A stretch of 64,000 nucleotides of DNA from Hydnum rufescens UP504 (Eukaryota > Basidiomycota > Agaricomycetes > Cantharellales > Hydnaceae), in NCBI GenBank assembly GCA_014904985.1, contig MU129156.1:1-64000 (forward strand). Reading direction: 5' to 3'. The notes under the pieces were generated by a model. That model did not search any database and was not told the DNA's origin. It saw nothing but the letters and a program-made list of their open reading frames with translations. Position 1 is the first letter of the stretch. Each line of letters opens with the position of its first letter. Positions 44,094 to 55,461 of the stretch are shown in pieces. Position numbers and translations under genes: made by a program.

Positions 44094-45902
44094 TCAACTC
44101 CACTTTGTCCAAGTACGACAACAGGTGCCCTCCTGAACTGGGAGGCACTTTTTTACATGTATAATCTGGGCTAAATGTTGACTGGCTACTTGACTTATTT
44201 CTTGAGGTAGGTGGCTTCTTATAGTCTTCTGTATGCAAGCTTCAAGATTGTTTCCTGCAAATGAGGCTGATGATCCCCATGCATTTTGTAGATTTCTTGC
44301 AGCAATTCCATGCTTGTTCACCAATGCATCCATGACATACTTGTTTTCCTTCAATTCTTCCACCTTCCTCTTTACCTCTGGGAGTCATAAGGCTTCTGAA
44401 AGTTCTCTTCCAAATGTCGGGATTGAAGGAACATCTCCTTTTAATGAACTATATGATGGAGTGGCTTTCACTCTCTGATATTGGTCCAACATCAGCTCTT
44501 CTGTTGTGCTGGTAGGGTCTTGTTCTGTAGGTGATTTTGGTGGAATGACTGAAATGGAGTTGACTAGCTTTGTCTTTTCCTGTGATTCATTCACTAGTGC
44601 TTGCATTAGTACTGATGATTGGTCCATATCCCCATTCTGGAAAGCCTGGATTGTCATTCCTCCTTTTCCTTCTTTTACCCCATATGATATTTGGGCACCC
44701 ATATCCATAAGCCAAGGTTGACCTAACAAGACATCACGGTCTGCAAATTTCCCATTTTTTATGAAGAAATGATGATCAAAATGTATTCCACCTATTTCTA
44801 CTTGGACATCTCAACAACATCCTAGTAGAGGTTCAGGTCCACTATTGATTCCTTGAAGTGACCAATGTTCTCCATCACGATCCATTGGGATGTTCAGTTT
44901 CTCCATGGCATCACTTGAGATTAGATTCAATTCAGACCCCAAGTCGATCATAAGAGACATGTCTTCTCTTCCCATCACCTTGCCATTAACCTTTCCTGTG
45001 GCCACCATGAACATCCTCCTTGGTTTTGCATGAATCAGATGAGCCCTATACAGCCATTCCCAAGGTTCCTTCGCATCTCCTTCAAACTCTGATCCTTCTT
45101 CCAATGATTCATCTGATGATTCACTAATTTCTCCTTCTTTGTATGCTGCTGAGTTCACAGTAAGAGGGTCCCCATACTTGTTTGTTGGTTCCCTTTTTAA
45201 CTTTAGCCCAGCAGCAAACAACTTAGCAGGCCCAGGTGCTATTCCAAGAAAGTCCCCTAAAGATATTTCTATCTTTTGATTTAATACCTTTTTTACTACT
45301 TCCTTGTCTTCACATGCATCCTGAAACTCTGTTGTAAACTTGAATGCTGGTCCACTCTTAGGCAAACATTTCTCTGGAGAGTCCACTTCCATTTCTATGT
45401 CCTCCTGTTGAATGTTGTTTTTGAACTTGACATTCTTTGTCTTTTCTTCTGCTGGAAGCTGTTCTTTTGGGAGTGGTTCATTGGATTTATGATTTCTTTG
45501 TAATATCACCACCTGGGGATATTTCTCTTCAGGTTTCTGAGTGTCAGCCAATGGAGTCTTTGTCCTTGCATTGAGAAATGGAGTTGAAATGACTGGGGGT
45601 GGTGGAAAATGCAGAACATAGGCTGGTTTTGGCTCTTTTTCTGAGCCCTTTTTAGCTTCCTGTAGCCACATTTTCTCAATTTCATGTTCATCATCTACTT
45701 CCATTTCCACAACTGGTTGTTGGGGTGGACTGGGGCAAGTTTCTGGTACAGGACATGCTACATTTCTTGGTGGTATCTTGACAGTAACTTGATGCTTAGG
45801 CAGACAAGAAACCTTGTTGTGGGGCCTCTCACCCATGGGAGTATATCTGACTTCAGGCTTGTCAGACTTTGCCACTGGATTAACTCTTGGTTCTGCCATC
45901 AC
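44094..45902 (-). pseudogene. Gag-pol linker and aspartic protease of the gypsy-like element
   Basis: The 363-codon frame (44811-45902) is Lys/Pro/Glu-rich at first and ends in a retroviral-type aspartic protease: MIDLGSELNLIS holds the catalytic Asp, but the following residue is Leu where Ser or Thr is required (D-L-G). After a TGA at 44810 the domain continues in 44385-44729 with DVLLGQPWLMDMG, the usual C-terminal protease motif. The TTG Leu codon would be TCG (Ser) before one C-to-T change at a CG. The protease would process the polyprotein; this copy is predicted inactive. Confidence 0.78.
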
Positions 45903-45929
45903 TGTGTATGATTGTCCTTGAAAAAGTGG

Positions 45930-47230
45930 TCATCCATATTCATCTACCACACTGCAAGCACTAACAGTTCGAGGATTTGGAGGGGTAAGACTCTGCAGCT
46001 CATTTATTATTGCTTGCTTAATTCCTCCTTGTCCAGGTATTCCTCTTGGTAAACATGTTCCATCACTCTTGACCAATATTCCATCCACAGCATACTTGAT
46101 CATCCCCTGACGAATCATTGCCTGCACATCTGGGCAATTCTTCATTCCTACTGCATGAACTCCAGTTTTGTCACAGAACCAACAAATAACTGCACTTCTT
46201 GATCCTTCCAAAGATCTGTCAGGATAACAATTCAAATTCCTTGGGATATTATTGGGATAAGTAGCAGGACTATTGATACCCCGGTCAGTTTTCAGTTCTT
46301 GTCTGGTGATCAGGTGTAGGCAAATTGCTGTTTGGATAGGATTGCACAAGGTGTATTTTCATTTCATTAAATGATTTTGCCAATTCACCTACTTGATCTG
46401 AAACTGTTTTCAGGGCTGGGGTAGAGGCTGATTTATGTGGGGCCAATCCTCTCCTTGGGGGCATTTCCATCCACATTTTTACACTATCACTATCACTATC
46501 ACTGCTTGACCCTTCTTCCTCTGATTCATCATCACTGGAATCTGAATCTGAAGAATCTGAGTCTGATTTTGAGTGTTTGTAATAGTTTTTCTTGAATCTG
46601 ACCTTGCCCTTGTAGTAAGTCTTTCCCTCATGCTTGTGCAGGTCTTGAATGTTGTAATACATGTCATCCTTAAGGCAGGACCTTATGCATTTACTGTATA
46701 AGCTGCAAAATGGCTGAGGGTTTAGAGTCATTGAAACCTGGGAGCACTCAAAGGTAAGGTAATATGACTTGTTGCACTTCTCAGGGTATTCCTTGCCAGA
46801 ATAAATCATTTTTGTCCCTTTCCACAATCATTCCTTTTGCTTGTAAGTGATGAGCTTGAGTCACAAACTTTCGATAGTATGTGTCAAGGTCTGCTTCACT
46901 CTTAATTGAATGAGGCTTGAAACAATAGCAAGCCAAATGTTCCCTGGTGTACCTCTTCTTGTTATCGGTTTGTCCATAGAAATCCCTAAGCCTGTCCACA
47001 AGTTCTTTAAAGGAATTTCCTTTTGCTTCAGGAAGATTCTTTAGCAACTCTGCAACTTTCCTTCCACAATATCATACCAAATGCTTACACTTCTCCTCAT
47101 CTGTATATAATGCTTCTTTGCAGAATGCTTCGTAATCAATAAGAAACTTGTCCAGTCGCTTTCCTTTGAAATATGGAGCATCCTTGGCAGAAGGCCTTGG
47201 CATCAATCGAGGGGTTTGAAGTGTTGTCAT
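45930..47230 (-). pseudogene. Gag of the gypsy-like element
   Basis: The minus-strand ATG at 47230-47228 begins MTTLQTPRLMPRPSAKDAP, followed by YFKGKRLDKFLIDYEAFC, a typical fungal gypsy gag start. A TGA replaces an expected Trp (LV-stop-YCGRKV) about 60 codons in, and the frame continues (46781-47047) with FYGQTDNKKRYTREHL. Ser/Asp-rich and Lys-rich segments follow (46285-46827). A zinc-knuckle-like CWFCDKTGVHAVGMKNC lies in 45930-46349. It would package the element RNA. Confidence 0.8.
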
Positions 47231-47287
47231 ACTGAATTAATTGATTTAGAATTGATTCAAATGCACAAAATTGATCAAAATTGTTTC

Positions 47288-47305
47288 CCCCTGTAAGGAC
47301 CACCA
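47288..47305 (-). promoter_or_regulatory. Primer binding site of the gypsy-like element
   Basis: Immediately inside the 5' LTR the minus strand reads TGGTGGTCCTTACAGGGG, starting with the TGG expected for pairing with a tRNA CCA end. The tRNA was not identified. Confidence 0.6.
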
Positions 47306-48111
47306 ATTATAGAAGAGACCTAATGGGCTTTATTTGTTTTGATCAGTTAAAATGTTATAAGGTGTTTGTTAAAATGTGTTAGATGAGGACAGATCAGTTT
47401 TGATGGGTTATGTGCCACTCAACTGTTGTTTTGTACTAGTTGTGTTGTTGGTTTGACCTTAGGACTTGAACACAAGACTCCAAGATAGATGCTCAGCACA
47501 AGATTTGAACACAGGGCCTTCAGACACTTCCAAGACACTTCAAGACACAACTGCAAGACTCAGGATTCAAACACACAACTTCAAGAATGGATGTCTAGCA
47601 ACTCCTACTCTGAGGGTTCTACAACTATCCACTATACTTCACACAACTAAGCAAGACTGACACACTCTGATTCTCTTATTCCCTTTTATACTCTTCTCCT
47701 TGTTCAAGATACCATTATTCTCTCTACTATTGGGCACTTGGATACTAGGGTACAATGATCCTCAGGGGGCACCTTGATCCTTGGAGGGGACTCCTCTTCA
47801 GATGCTCTTCCTGCACTAAATCCCTCCTCTCTTTATACCTTTCTGAACCCTCCACATGACTCATCCTCTTACTAATCCCCTTACTCATCCTTTAGTCATG
47901 CTCACTAATCACCTTACCAATCATCTTACTCATCTCCCTCCTTACTAACCTCTTGCTAGATCACCTGCCCTTAAGTCATGTGCCAAAATGCAGACTTCCT
48001 TAGTATAAGTGGTTATACTTCTCTTCTAGAGTTCAATGCTGGTAAGACACAGATTTTCTTGAAGAGCTTAAACCAAGGGGTTTTTGAGGCTCAAACATTT
48101 TCTCTTCTACA
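47306..48111 (-). repeat. 5' LTR of the gypsy-like retrotransposon
   Basis: 806 bp; it differs from 39211-40015 by only a few substitutions and a one-base indel (for example TTTTTACTC versus TTTTATACTC near 47690). TTTATACC around 47830 may be its promoter element in either orientation. Confidence 0.9.
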
Positions 48112-48304
48112 CCGTGTGTCCTACTGTGGATTTGGGACAAGTTCACACATTTGGGCCCCATTGGTGCAGGCAGTTTGAATGTGTCCACTTGGGCCCCATT
48201 TTGGGCCCTAGTGGGGCCCCAGTATTGTAGGACCTACTTAGGTACCAATTCATGGCACAGATTTGGTACCTAACATAGGTAGTCAATGTGGTTGACCAGC
48301 CTGC
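48112..48304 (-). repeat. Dispersed element terminus (GGTACC/GGGGCCCC type)
   Basis: It has GGGCCCC runs, CCTACTTAGGTACC and GGTACCTAACATAGGTA and ends GTTGACCAGCCTGC, the inverse of the start at 6135. It abuts the gypsy-like element, which may have inserted into it. Confidence 0.55.
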
Positions 48305-48735
48305 ATTTAGAGGGTCAGTGGGCAATACAGGATTATTGGTGATGGTCACAATTATGTATAATGAACTATTTACTGTTCATGTGGATGTGTACATGACTGG
48401 GCACAATTCAAGGGAATACAAGTAAAATATACTGATGGTCTGCACTCCAAGAAGAGCACAGAAACCAAAAAGCATCAGAATTCCTTGGGAGTGGGAGTGT
48501 TGAAAAGCATGAATTTGAGTGCACAGAATGCATGACACACTGCTGTACTAACAACCCCCATCCCCCTGGAGGACCACATGGGGGGATTGGTACAAGATTG
48601 GGGATAACAAAATGAGAAATGCTCAGATCATGGCATTGTAAGTGGGAAACGAAGGGAGGAATCCAGCCACAGTCCACGATATGGAATCAAGAACAAAAAG
48701 AAGGGACCACGGTATAGAAGAAGGGTTGGGAGCTC
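48305..48735 (-). repeat. Copy of the 300-bp repeat unit of the palindrome at 51.6-55.1 kb
   Basis: The segment containing ACAACCCCCATCCCCCTGGAGG and AATTCCTTGGGAGTGGG matches units at 51590-51960 and, inverted, 54430-55080. Confidence 0.65.
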
Positions 48736-48739
48736 TGAT

Positions 48740-49690
48740 GACTGTCAAATCAAAATCTGGTTCAGCCAGTGTGTAGATGGGAGACTGTGTTTCTGTTTAT
48801 TCAAATGGGTTGGTTTGCTTCAATGGTTGATCACTCTCTGCAAGATATGTATGTGTTTATTGGAGAATGGAATGTGATATTGACTAGCAATAGTCAATGA
48901 TATATCATAGATGCTTATAGGAAGGCTTATACATCATATGGAATGCTTATAGGAAGGCTTATATGTGAGGGATGCTTGTAGAAAGGCTTATACGTGTTCA
49001 TGTTGTGTTCATTCATTTACTGATATTTGTGTTTCCTTGTTTATGTCCTCCTGGTCAAAATGCGGATATCTGTGGGCTATAGAATGGTCAGTGCTTTAGT
49101 TTGGTTAGTATGCTTCAATCTTCTTTCCTGACTTGTATTTCGTTATGCTTACTTTTTCCTTGGATGTCCAGCAACTCTAACCTTAGGTTCTGCAACTATC
49201 CTCGGCTTCAGTATTTCATGTAGATGGCTTCCAGTAGCTTGGTCTCAACAACCTTGAAGATGACTTAGCTCCAGATGGCTTTAGATAGACTTTTCTTTAG
49301 ATTATAAGCAGAATGGTAGACAGTAGTAGACAGTGGTTGATTTCCAGAGTGAGGAGATGGGGGGGAACAAGAAAATCTGCTAGCTTATATACCTATCTGA
49401 AGGTGGCTGTGCATGGAGCAAGAACAAAAGAGTAATAAAGCTATGAGATCATAGTGATGTCATGGGGGAGTCCTAGTCATCCATAGAGTGTCATAGTGAT
49501 GTCATTCATAAAGAGAACAAAAGGATTCATAAAGGAAATGATGTCACTAGTTTACTGAGCTTGTGGAGTAGTTGGAGCATGATGTCACTGACCATGTGGA
49601 GCATTCTGGGAGGCGAAATGAAGGGATATCTCCAGGTTCTGGAGATTAATCTGAGCCTAGTCCAGTGGTTAAGGTGTTTTTGTTACTGGT
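48740..49690 (-). repeat. Diverged LTR-like sequence related to the gypsy-like LTR
   Basis: Motifs recur in the same order as in the gypsy LTR: AAAATGCGGA, GGATGTCCAGCAACTCTAACC, TTCTGCAACTATCC, then TATATACCTATCTGA. A minor tandem repeat (ATGCTTATAGGAAGGCTTAT, three units) lies at 48908-48992. The ends are not clear. Confidence 0.4.
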
Positions 49691-49739
49691 TAATAAAAGG
49701 AACAAGTGCATGGTGTGGGATTTGATGCAGAGACAGCAG

Positions 49740-50210
49740 TTTGCATCCGTAATAGGCGTGCTTAATACCATTTGATGCGGATTTTTAACAGCTTTCTGGG
49801 CGCGGTGGTTCCGAGCAGATCGGATGCAAACTGACAGAGAAATTTGTTTTTTACTGATGGGTGTTGATTCTGACAGTAATATTGTTCTGTAGAGTTCAGT
49901 TTTAATCTGTTCTTTGCATGCTCAGTACTGTTGGATGCAGATTTTTTTATATCTTTCCAGGCGCAGTTGTTTCGAGAGGATTGAATGCGAACTGATGGAG
50001 ATATTTGTTTTTTACTGAAAATCCTGGATTTTGATAGTAAAATTGGCCTGGAGAGTGCAGTTTTGGTCCATTTGACTTGTGTTTGGTACTGTTAGAGAGG
50101 TGTGAATTGTAGCTTTCTAAGCGTTATATGGGTGTACCTCTCCGATCAAAACTGATGGAGTTATAGAAAAAATTTGGTTTCTGCATGTAGCCGTAATTAA
50201 TTTCATAATT
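49740..50210. repeat. Three tandem copies of a roughly 160-bp LTR-A repeat
   Basis: Units centred at about 49775, 49935 and 50095 share GATGCGGATTTTTAACAGC, TTTCTGGGCGC..GTT.CGAG and AAACTGA.GGAGA. The same unit occurs twice within each LTR A (10230-10540, 30000-30260) and twice more at 50870-51130. Confidence 0.65.
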
Positions 50211-50249
50211 GGTCATGTGATCGTCCAATGGCTGGAAGTAGTGTAATTT

Positions 50250-51592
50250 CGCATTTTCTGATACTGGATGTTTTTATCTTCCACAATGGGATCAATCTGA
50301 ATGTTAAGGCTCAAAGGAATGAAGGTCTTTGGTGATAGAAATCTAATGCTGTAAGCAACACCTGCTCAAGCAATAGAACAAAGAATGAATATGGGTCACA
50401 AAACCACACCCTAAGGCTCTCCTCTTGAGGCCCTAGACAAAGTGTAGTAGTCTTGGTGGAATTCACCCAAAGAACCAGCAGCAATACATCAGTGCCTCAA
50501 AACTGAGGAGGGGGAAAACTATAGAAATTCGCATCTCCTGCACTTAATATACATCACAGAAAAATTCTATGGTAACCAGCAGAAAGGTGGGGTTAAGGCG
50601 AAAACGATGAGAAAGAAATCAAGTCAAAAGCTTCAAAGCTGAAGGAGATATTCCAAAATCAAGTCAGAATAGGGGAATATGGCTTAGCCAAGCTATTCCT
50701 CCTCTCCTACTGCACAGAATCCCTTGGGGAATGGTGGAACTGGTCATCCTGGATGTACCCTTCATCGGATATAAGAGGGGCAGAGAATAATTGCCATTAA
50801 TAATCAAAACAAAGTGGAGGAAATAATGGAATGAGAGATGGGAGAGTTAAATTGTAGAGAGCCGAGTTTTAATCTGCTCATTTTTCCCTTAGTACCATTG
50901 GATGCGGACTGTTGACAGCTTTCTAGGTGTGCTTGTCCCGAACTAATTGGATCAAAACTGACTGAGAAAATCGAAAAATACTGAAGGGATATATGAAACA
51001 CATAGTAAAACTGACCTGGAAGGTGCAGTTTTAATTCGTTCAGCTCATGTTTAGTATCGTAGGAAAGGTGTGAATCATAGCTTTCTGGGAGCTATCTTGC
51101 CGAGTCAATCTAATGAGAATTGAGGGAGATATTCCATGTTTACTCCTTGAGAGCACCGCATTAGCCCCTATTTGTCATGTGACAAGTCCATGAGTCAGAA
51201 TCAAGGCCCGGGTGTGTAATCCATTGCATTACATAATCACAATTCGTTAGAGTTGCCCTTGAGGCAACAGGAAGCATGTATCAGAAGTGGGATTGATTGA
51301 AGATCAAACAAAGCAAGCAAGTTGAATTGCTGTTGCCACATTGAGGTACAGCATAAAAAGGTGGAATTTAGGGTGGCCTGTTGAAGTGCTGTGGATGAAC
51401 AATAAATTGGCTCATGTATAGGTAAAGGAATGATGCAGATTCATGGATTCTAGGCATATGGGATTCAGGCTTGTTCTCAAATGAATGACAACATGGGAAT
51501 TGACATCCGGATTGACATGAGAAATGGTTCATTTAATTGAAAGATCGTCCTTGGATAGGGTTTGCACATAGTAGGTATTTGTCCCTCCAACA
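50250..51592 (-). mobile_element. Diverged LTR A copy
   Basis: It ends GTCCCTCCAACA at 51592 like the other LTR A copies, and follows the same order of internal motifs (ATTCCTCC, CCCTTGGGGAATGGTGGAA, the 160-bp repeats, ACATAATCACAATTCGTT). Its left end is not resolvable and may be joined to the tandem units upstream. It abuts the left arm of the palindrome. Confidence 0.6.
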
Positions 51593-51596
51593 GCGT

Positions 51597-54500
51597 GAAT
51601 AGGCTTGACAGATTTGGGTGAATGAGATGAATCTAACAAGCCCATGAACATCCTGAATGGACAATATTTGATGATCCCAGGCAATGTTGAGTGGGAGCAG
51701 GGGAGGAGATGAGGAGCACTGAGGCCAAAAGGTATCAGAATTCCTTGCAAGTGGGGGCATTGGAAAGCTGCAATTCAGGTGCACAGAATGTACCCACACA
51801 CAGCTGTACCAACAACCCCCATCCCCCTGGAGGACCACCTGGGGGATTGGGACAAGATTGAGGATAACAAAGTGAAAAATGCTCAGATTGTGGTGTAAAT
51901 AGGCTTGGCAGATTTGGGTGAATGAGACAAATCCAACAAGCCTAAGAACATCCCAACCAGACAAGATTTGATGCTCCTAGGTGATGTTGAGTGGGATGAA
52001 AGCAGGAGATGAAGAGCACTGAGGCCATCGACTGAGGGTGGGGGAATTGAAAAGCTGTGATTCAGGCACCTAGCAGGCACCCACACACAGCCCTAGTGAC
52101 AACCCTCATTCCCCTGGAGGATCACATGAGGTGATTGGGAAAGGTTTGAGCTGTTGAGTTGAAGTTGTCTTGCATTCTTTTGAAGTAGGCTTGTTGGACA
52201 GCTGAGCTTTGGGCACACAGAGTGTGCCCACACTCAGCTTCTCCAACAAAGCCATGGTCCCAGTGGGAGCTGGGACTGTTTTGTTCAAAATGAGGTGTGT
52301 GTTCAAACAGTGGACTCAACACTGGCAGTTTCCATAATTAGCAAAGCATCCATATACACAATTGAACAGCAATTTTGCTGCCACTCATGTCCATATTTTG
52401 ATGTGCAGTATTCCTGTGTACATATTCCATACTACCACATATGTATGTACAGTATTAGCCTCCTGACCTCTCCCTCAGCTCTTTTTCCAATGTCCATTTA
52501 AATATGTCCCTGCAGCCAGGGGGCATGGACACTATTCAAAATGAGATATATATGTATGAGAAGATGGGAGGCCACTGGCAGCAGTTAGGGCTCCACTCAG
52601 TGGTGAAGGGCCTTGTCACATGTCACACAATCCCATGACTGACTTTTGGATGGTTGTGACACATGGGGACCCAATATTAAAGCACATTTTAATCTGAGTG
52701 CCTCTAACCAATATGAAAATTTCAGCAGTTCTTATATTCCAGAAATTAACAATTTCCTCCCCAGAGCCTTCCATGCATCCAATTGCCCTGCACCTGCACA
52801 CATAGGATATCCAGATACATTTATAACATCCCCCCAAATTTCATATTCATTACTGCAATATCTGAGTTTCCATAATATTTTCAAGTTTCACTGAAATAGG
52901 CCCTCCAGTTTGAGCACTTCCACAGTTCCAATCACTCTGATTTTTTGTAGGCCACACCTGATCACCATTTGAGGCTCAACCTTGAAATTCCACTCCATTC
53001 CAAGGACTTTTGACATGGGTCATGTGATCAAGGTTTCCCTCTCCCCCTCCTTCACTCAGTCATCCCATTTCTACAGAGTTAGGTGTCACCAGGAGTAGTA
53101 GTATGTGACAGTGCATGATCCAAATTTCAGGACATTCAATGGAATATTCATTGACTTATTCAAGAAACATTCCAGACCCATTCAAATTGAGGTCAGAACT
53201 GCATATTTCCAATGTCCTGAAATTTGGATCATGCACTGTCACATACTACTACTCCTGGTGACACCTAACTCTGTAGAAATGGGATGACTGAGTGAAGGAG
53301 GGGGAGAGGGAAACCTTGATCACATGACCCATGTCAAAAGTCCTTGGAATGGAGTGGAATTTCAAGGTTGAGCCTCAAATGGTGATCAGGTGTGGCCTAC
53401 AAAAAATCAGAGTGATTGGAACTGTGGAAGTGCTCAAACTGGAGGGCCTATTTCAGTGAAACTTGAAAATATTATGGAAACTCAGATATTGCAGTAATGA
53501 ATATGAAATTTGGGGGGATGTTATAAATGTATCTGGATATCCTATGTGTGCAGGTGCAGGGCAATTGGATGCATGGAAGGCTCTGGGGAGGAAATTGTTA
53601 ATTTCTGGAATATAAGAACTGCTGAAATTTTCATATTGGTTAGAGGCACTCAGATTAAAATGTGCTTTAATATTGGGTCCCCATGTGTCACAACCATCCA
53701 AAAGTCAGTCATGGGATTGTGTGACATGTGACAAGGCCCTTCACCACTGAGTGGAGCCCTAACTGCTGCCAGTGGCCTCCCATCTTCTCATACATATATA
53801 TCTCATTTTGAATAGTGTCCATGCCCCCTGGCTGCAGGGACATATTTAAATGGACATTGGAAAAAGAGCTGAGGGAGAGGTCAGGAGGCTAATACTGTAC
53901 ATACATATGTGGTAGTATGGAATATGTACACAGGAATACTGCACATCAAAATATGGACATGAGTGGCAGCAAAATTGCTGTTCAATTGTGTATATGGATG
54001 CTTTGCTAATTATGGAAACTGCCAGTGTTGAGTCCACTGTTTGAACACACACCTCATTTTGAACAAAACAGTCCCAGCTCCCACTGGGACCATGGCTTTG
54101 TTGGAGAAGCTGAGTGTGGGCACACTCTGTGTGCCCAAAGCTCAGCTGTCCAACAAGCCTACTTCAAAAGAATGCAAGACAACTTCAACTCAACAGCTCA
54201 AACCTTTCCCAATCACCTCATGTGATCCTCCAGGGGAATGAGGGTTGTCACTAGGGCTGTGTGTGGGTGCCTGCTAGGTGCCTGAATCACAGCTTTTCAA
54301 TTCCCCCACCCTCAGTCGATGGCCTCAGTGCTCTTCATCTCCTGCTTTCATCCCACTCAACATCACCTAGGAGCATCAAATCTTGTCTGGTTGGGATGTT
54401 CTTAGGCTTGTTGGATTTGTCTCATTCACCCAAATCTGCCAAGCCTATTTACACCACAATCTGAGCATTTTTCACTTTGTTATCCTCAATCTTGTCCCAA

Positions 54501-54751
54501 TCCCCCAGGTGGTCCTCCAGGGGGATGGGGGTTGTTGGTACAGCTGTGTGTGGGTACATTCTGTGCACCTGAATTGCAGCTTTCCAATGCCCCCACTTGC
54601 AAGGAATTCTGATACCTTTTGGCCTCAGTGCTCCTCATCTCCTCCCCTGCTCCCACTCAACATTGCCTGGGATCATCAAATATTGTCCATTCAGGATGTT
54701 TGTGGGTTTGTTAGATTTATCTCATTCACCCAAATCCATCAAGCCTATTCA
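51597..54751. mobile_element. 3.15-kb foldback element with 74-bp spacer
   Basis: Arms 51597-53136 and 53211-54751 are near-perfect inverted repeats (identical mirrored frames at 52106-52306 and 54041-54241). The inner third is clearly related to the arms of 20653-24413 (CCAGAGCCTTCCAT, TTTCAAGTTTCACTGA). The outer part holds the 300-bp CCCCCTGGAGGACCACC-type units. No transposase gene is present. Confidence 0.82.
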
Positions 54752-55080
54752 TGCCATGATCCAAGCATTTCTCATTTCATTATCCTCAATCTTGTCCCAG
54801 TCCCCCCATGTGGTCCTCCAGGGGGATGGGGGTTGTTGGTACAGCTGTGTGTGGGTGCATTATGTGTGCATGAATCACAGCTTTCCAATCCCCCACTTGC
54901 AAGGAATTCTGATACTTTTTGGCCTCAGTGCTCCTCATCTCCTCCCCTGCTCCCACTCAACATTGGCTGGGATCATCAAATCTTGTCTGTATGGGATGTC
55001 CTTGGGCTCATTGGATTTTTCATTCACCCAAATCCACCAACCCCATTCATGCCATGATCTGGGCATTTCCCACTTTATGA
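54430..55080 (+). repeat. Tandem 300-bp units at the right arm
   Basis: Successive copies begin near 54438, 54738 and 55038 with AAGCCTATTYAYRCCAYRATC and carry GGTGGTCCTCCAGGGGGATG. The array extends past the palindrome's end, so it expanded on one side only. Open frames of 178-224 codons through it are repeat artefacts. Confidence 0.7.
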
Positions 55081-55249
55081 TACATGTAGTATTGATATTG
55101 AGTCCCATCCAATTTCCTGTAAGGTCAATTTGAGGATTGTCAATTGACATCCCAGAATATTATGCCTTGTTGGTCCTGCTAAACAACCTCCAATGGTACT
55201 CCTTTTGAGGTCAGCCTCAGTAGTTCACTGAGGTGCTTAACCCATATGT

Positions 55250-55461
55250 GGTTGATAAACAGACATTTTGCACAAGTCCCAATAGATGAGGCACTTGATG
55301 ATGCTTGATGTCAAAAGATTGTAAAATTGTGGTTTACTGTCATCAACATTCAATTTTTTGATCATCACTTGACATCAACCTCAATTCCAGCCATTTAGGC
55401 CTACCTAAATCATCAATGTGTCCCTCCTTTTAAGGCCCTTCTATATGGCTGACCAGGCTGC
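55250..55461 (+). repeat. Right terminus of a foldback-family element
   Basis: It matches 24200-24413, including GGCCTACCTAA, TGTCCCTCCTTTTAAGGCCC and the end TATGGCTGACCAGGCTGC. The matching left terminus is not found near 51 kb and was probably lost to the LTR A copy. Confidence 0.7.

Larger units (their letters stand above)
39211..48111 (-). mobile_element. Ty3/gypsy-like LTR retrotransposon, 8.9 kb, decayed
   Basis: Two near-identical LTRs of about 805 bp enclose minus-strand gag, protease, reverse transcriptase, RNase H and integrase segments in that order, the order typical of the gypsy group. Nearly identical LTRs argue for fairly recent insertion, yet the coding part carries many stops. 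CpG is almost absent and several stops are TGA in place of Arg or Trp, so inactivation by C-to-T change is likely rather than long drift. It lies just downstream of the KDZ remnant. Confidence 0.9.

Noticed and set aside
54383..55133. Frames of 224 and 178 codons
   Set aside because: They follow the 300-bp tandem units with repeated peptide blocks in two frames at once; no domain and no codon signal.
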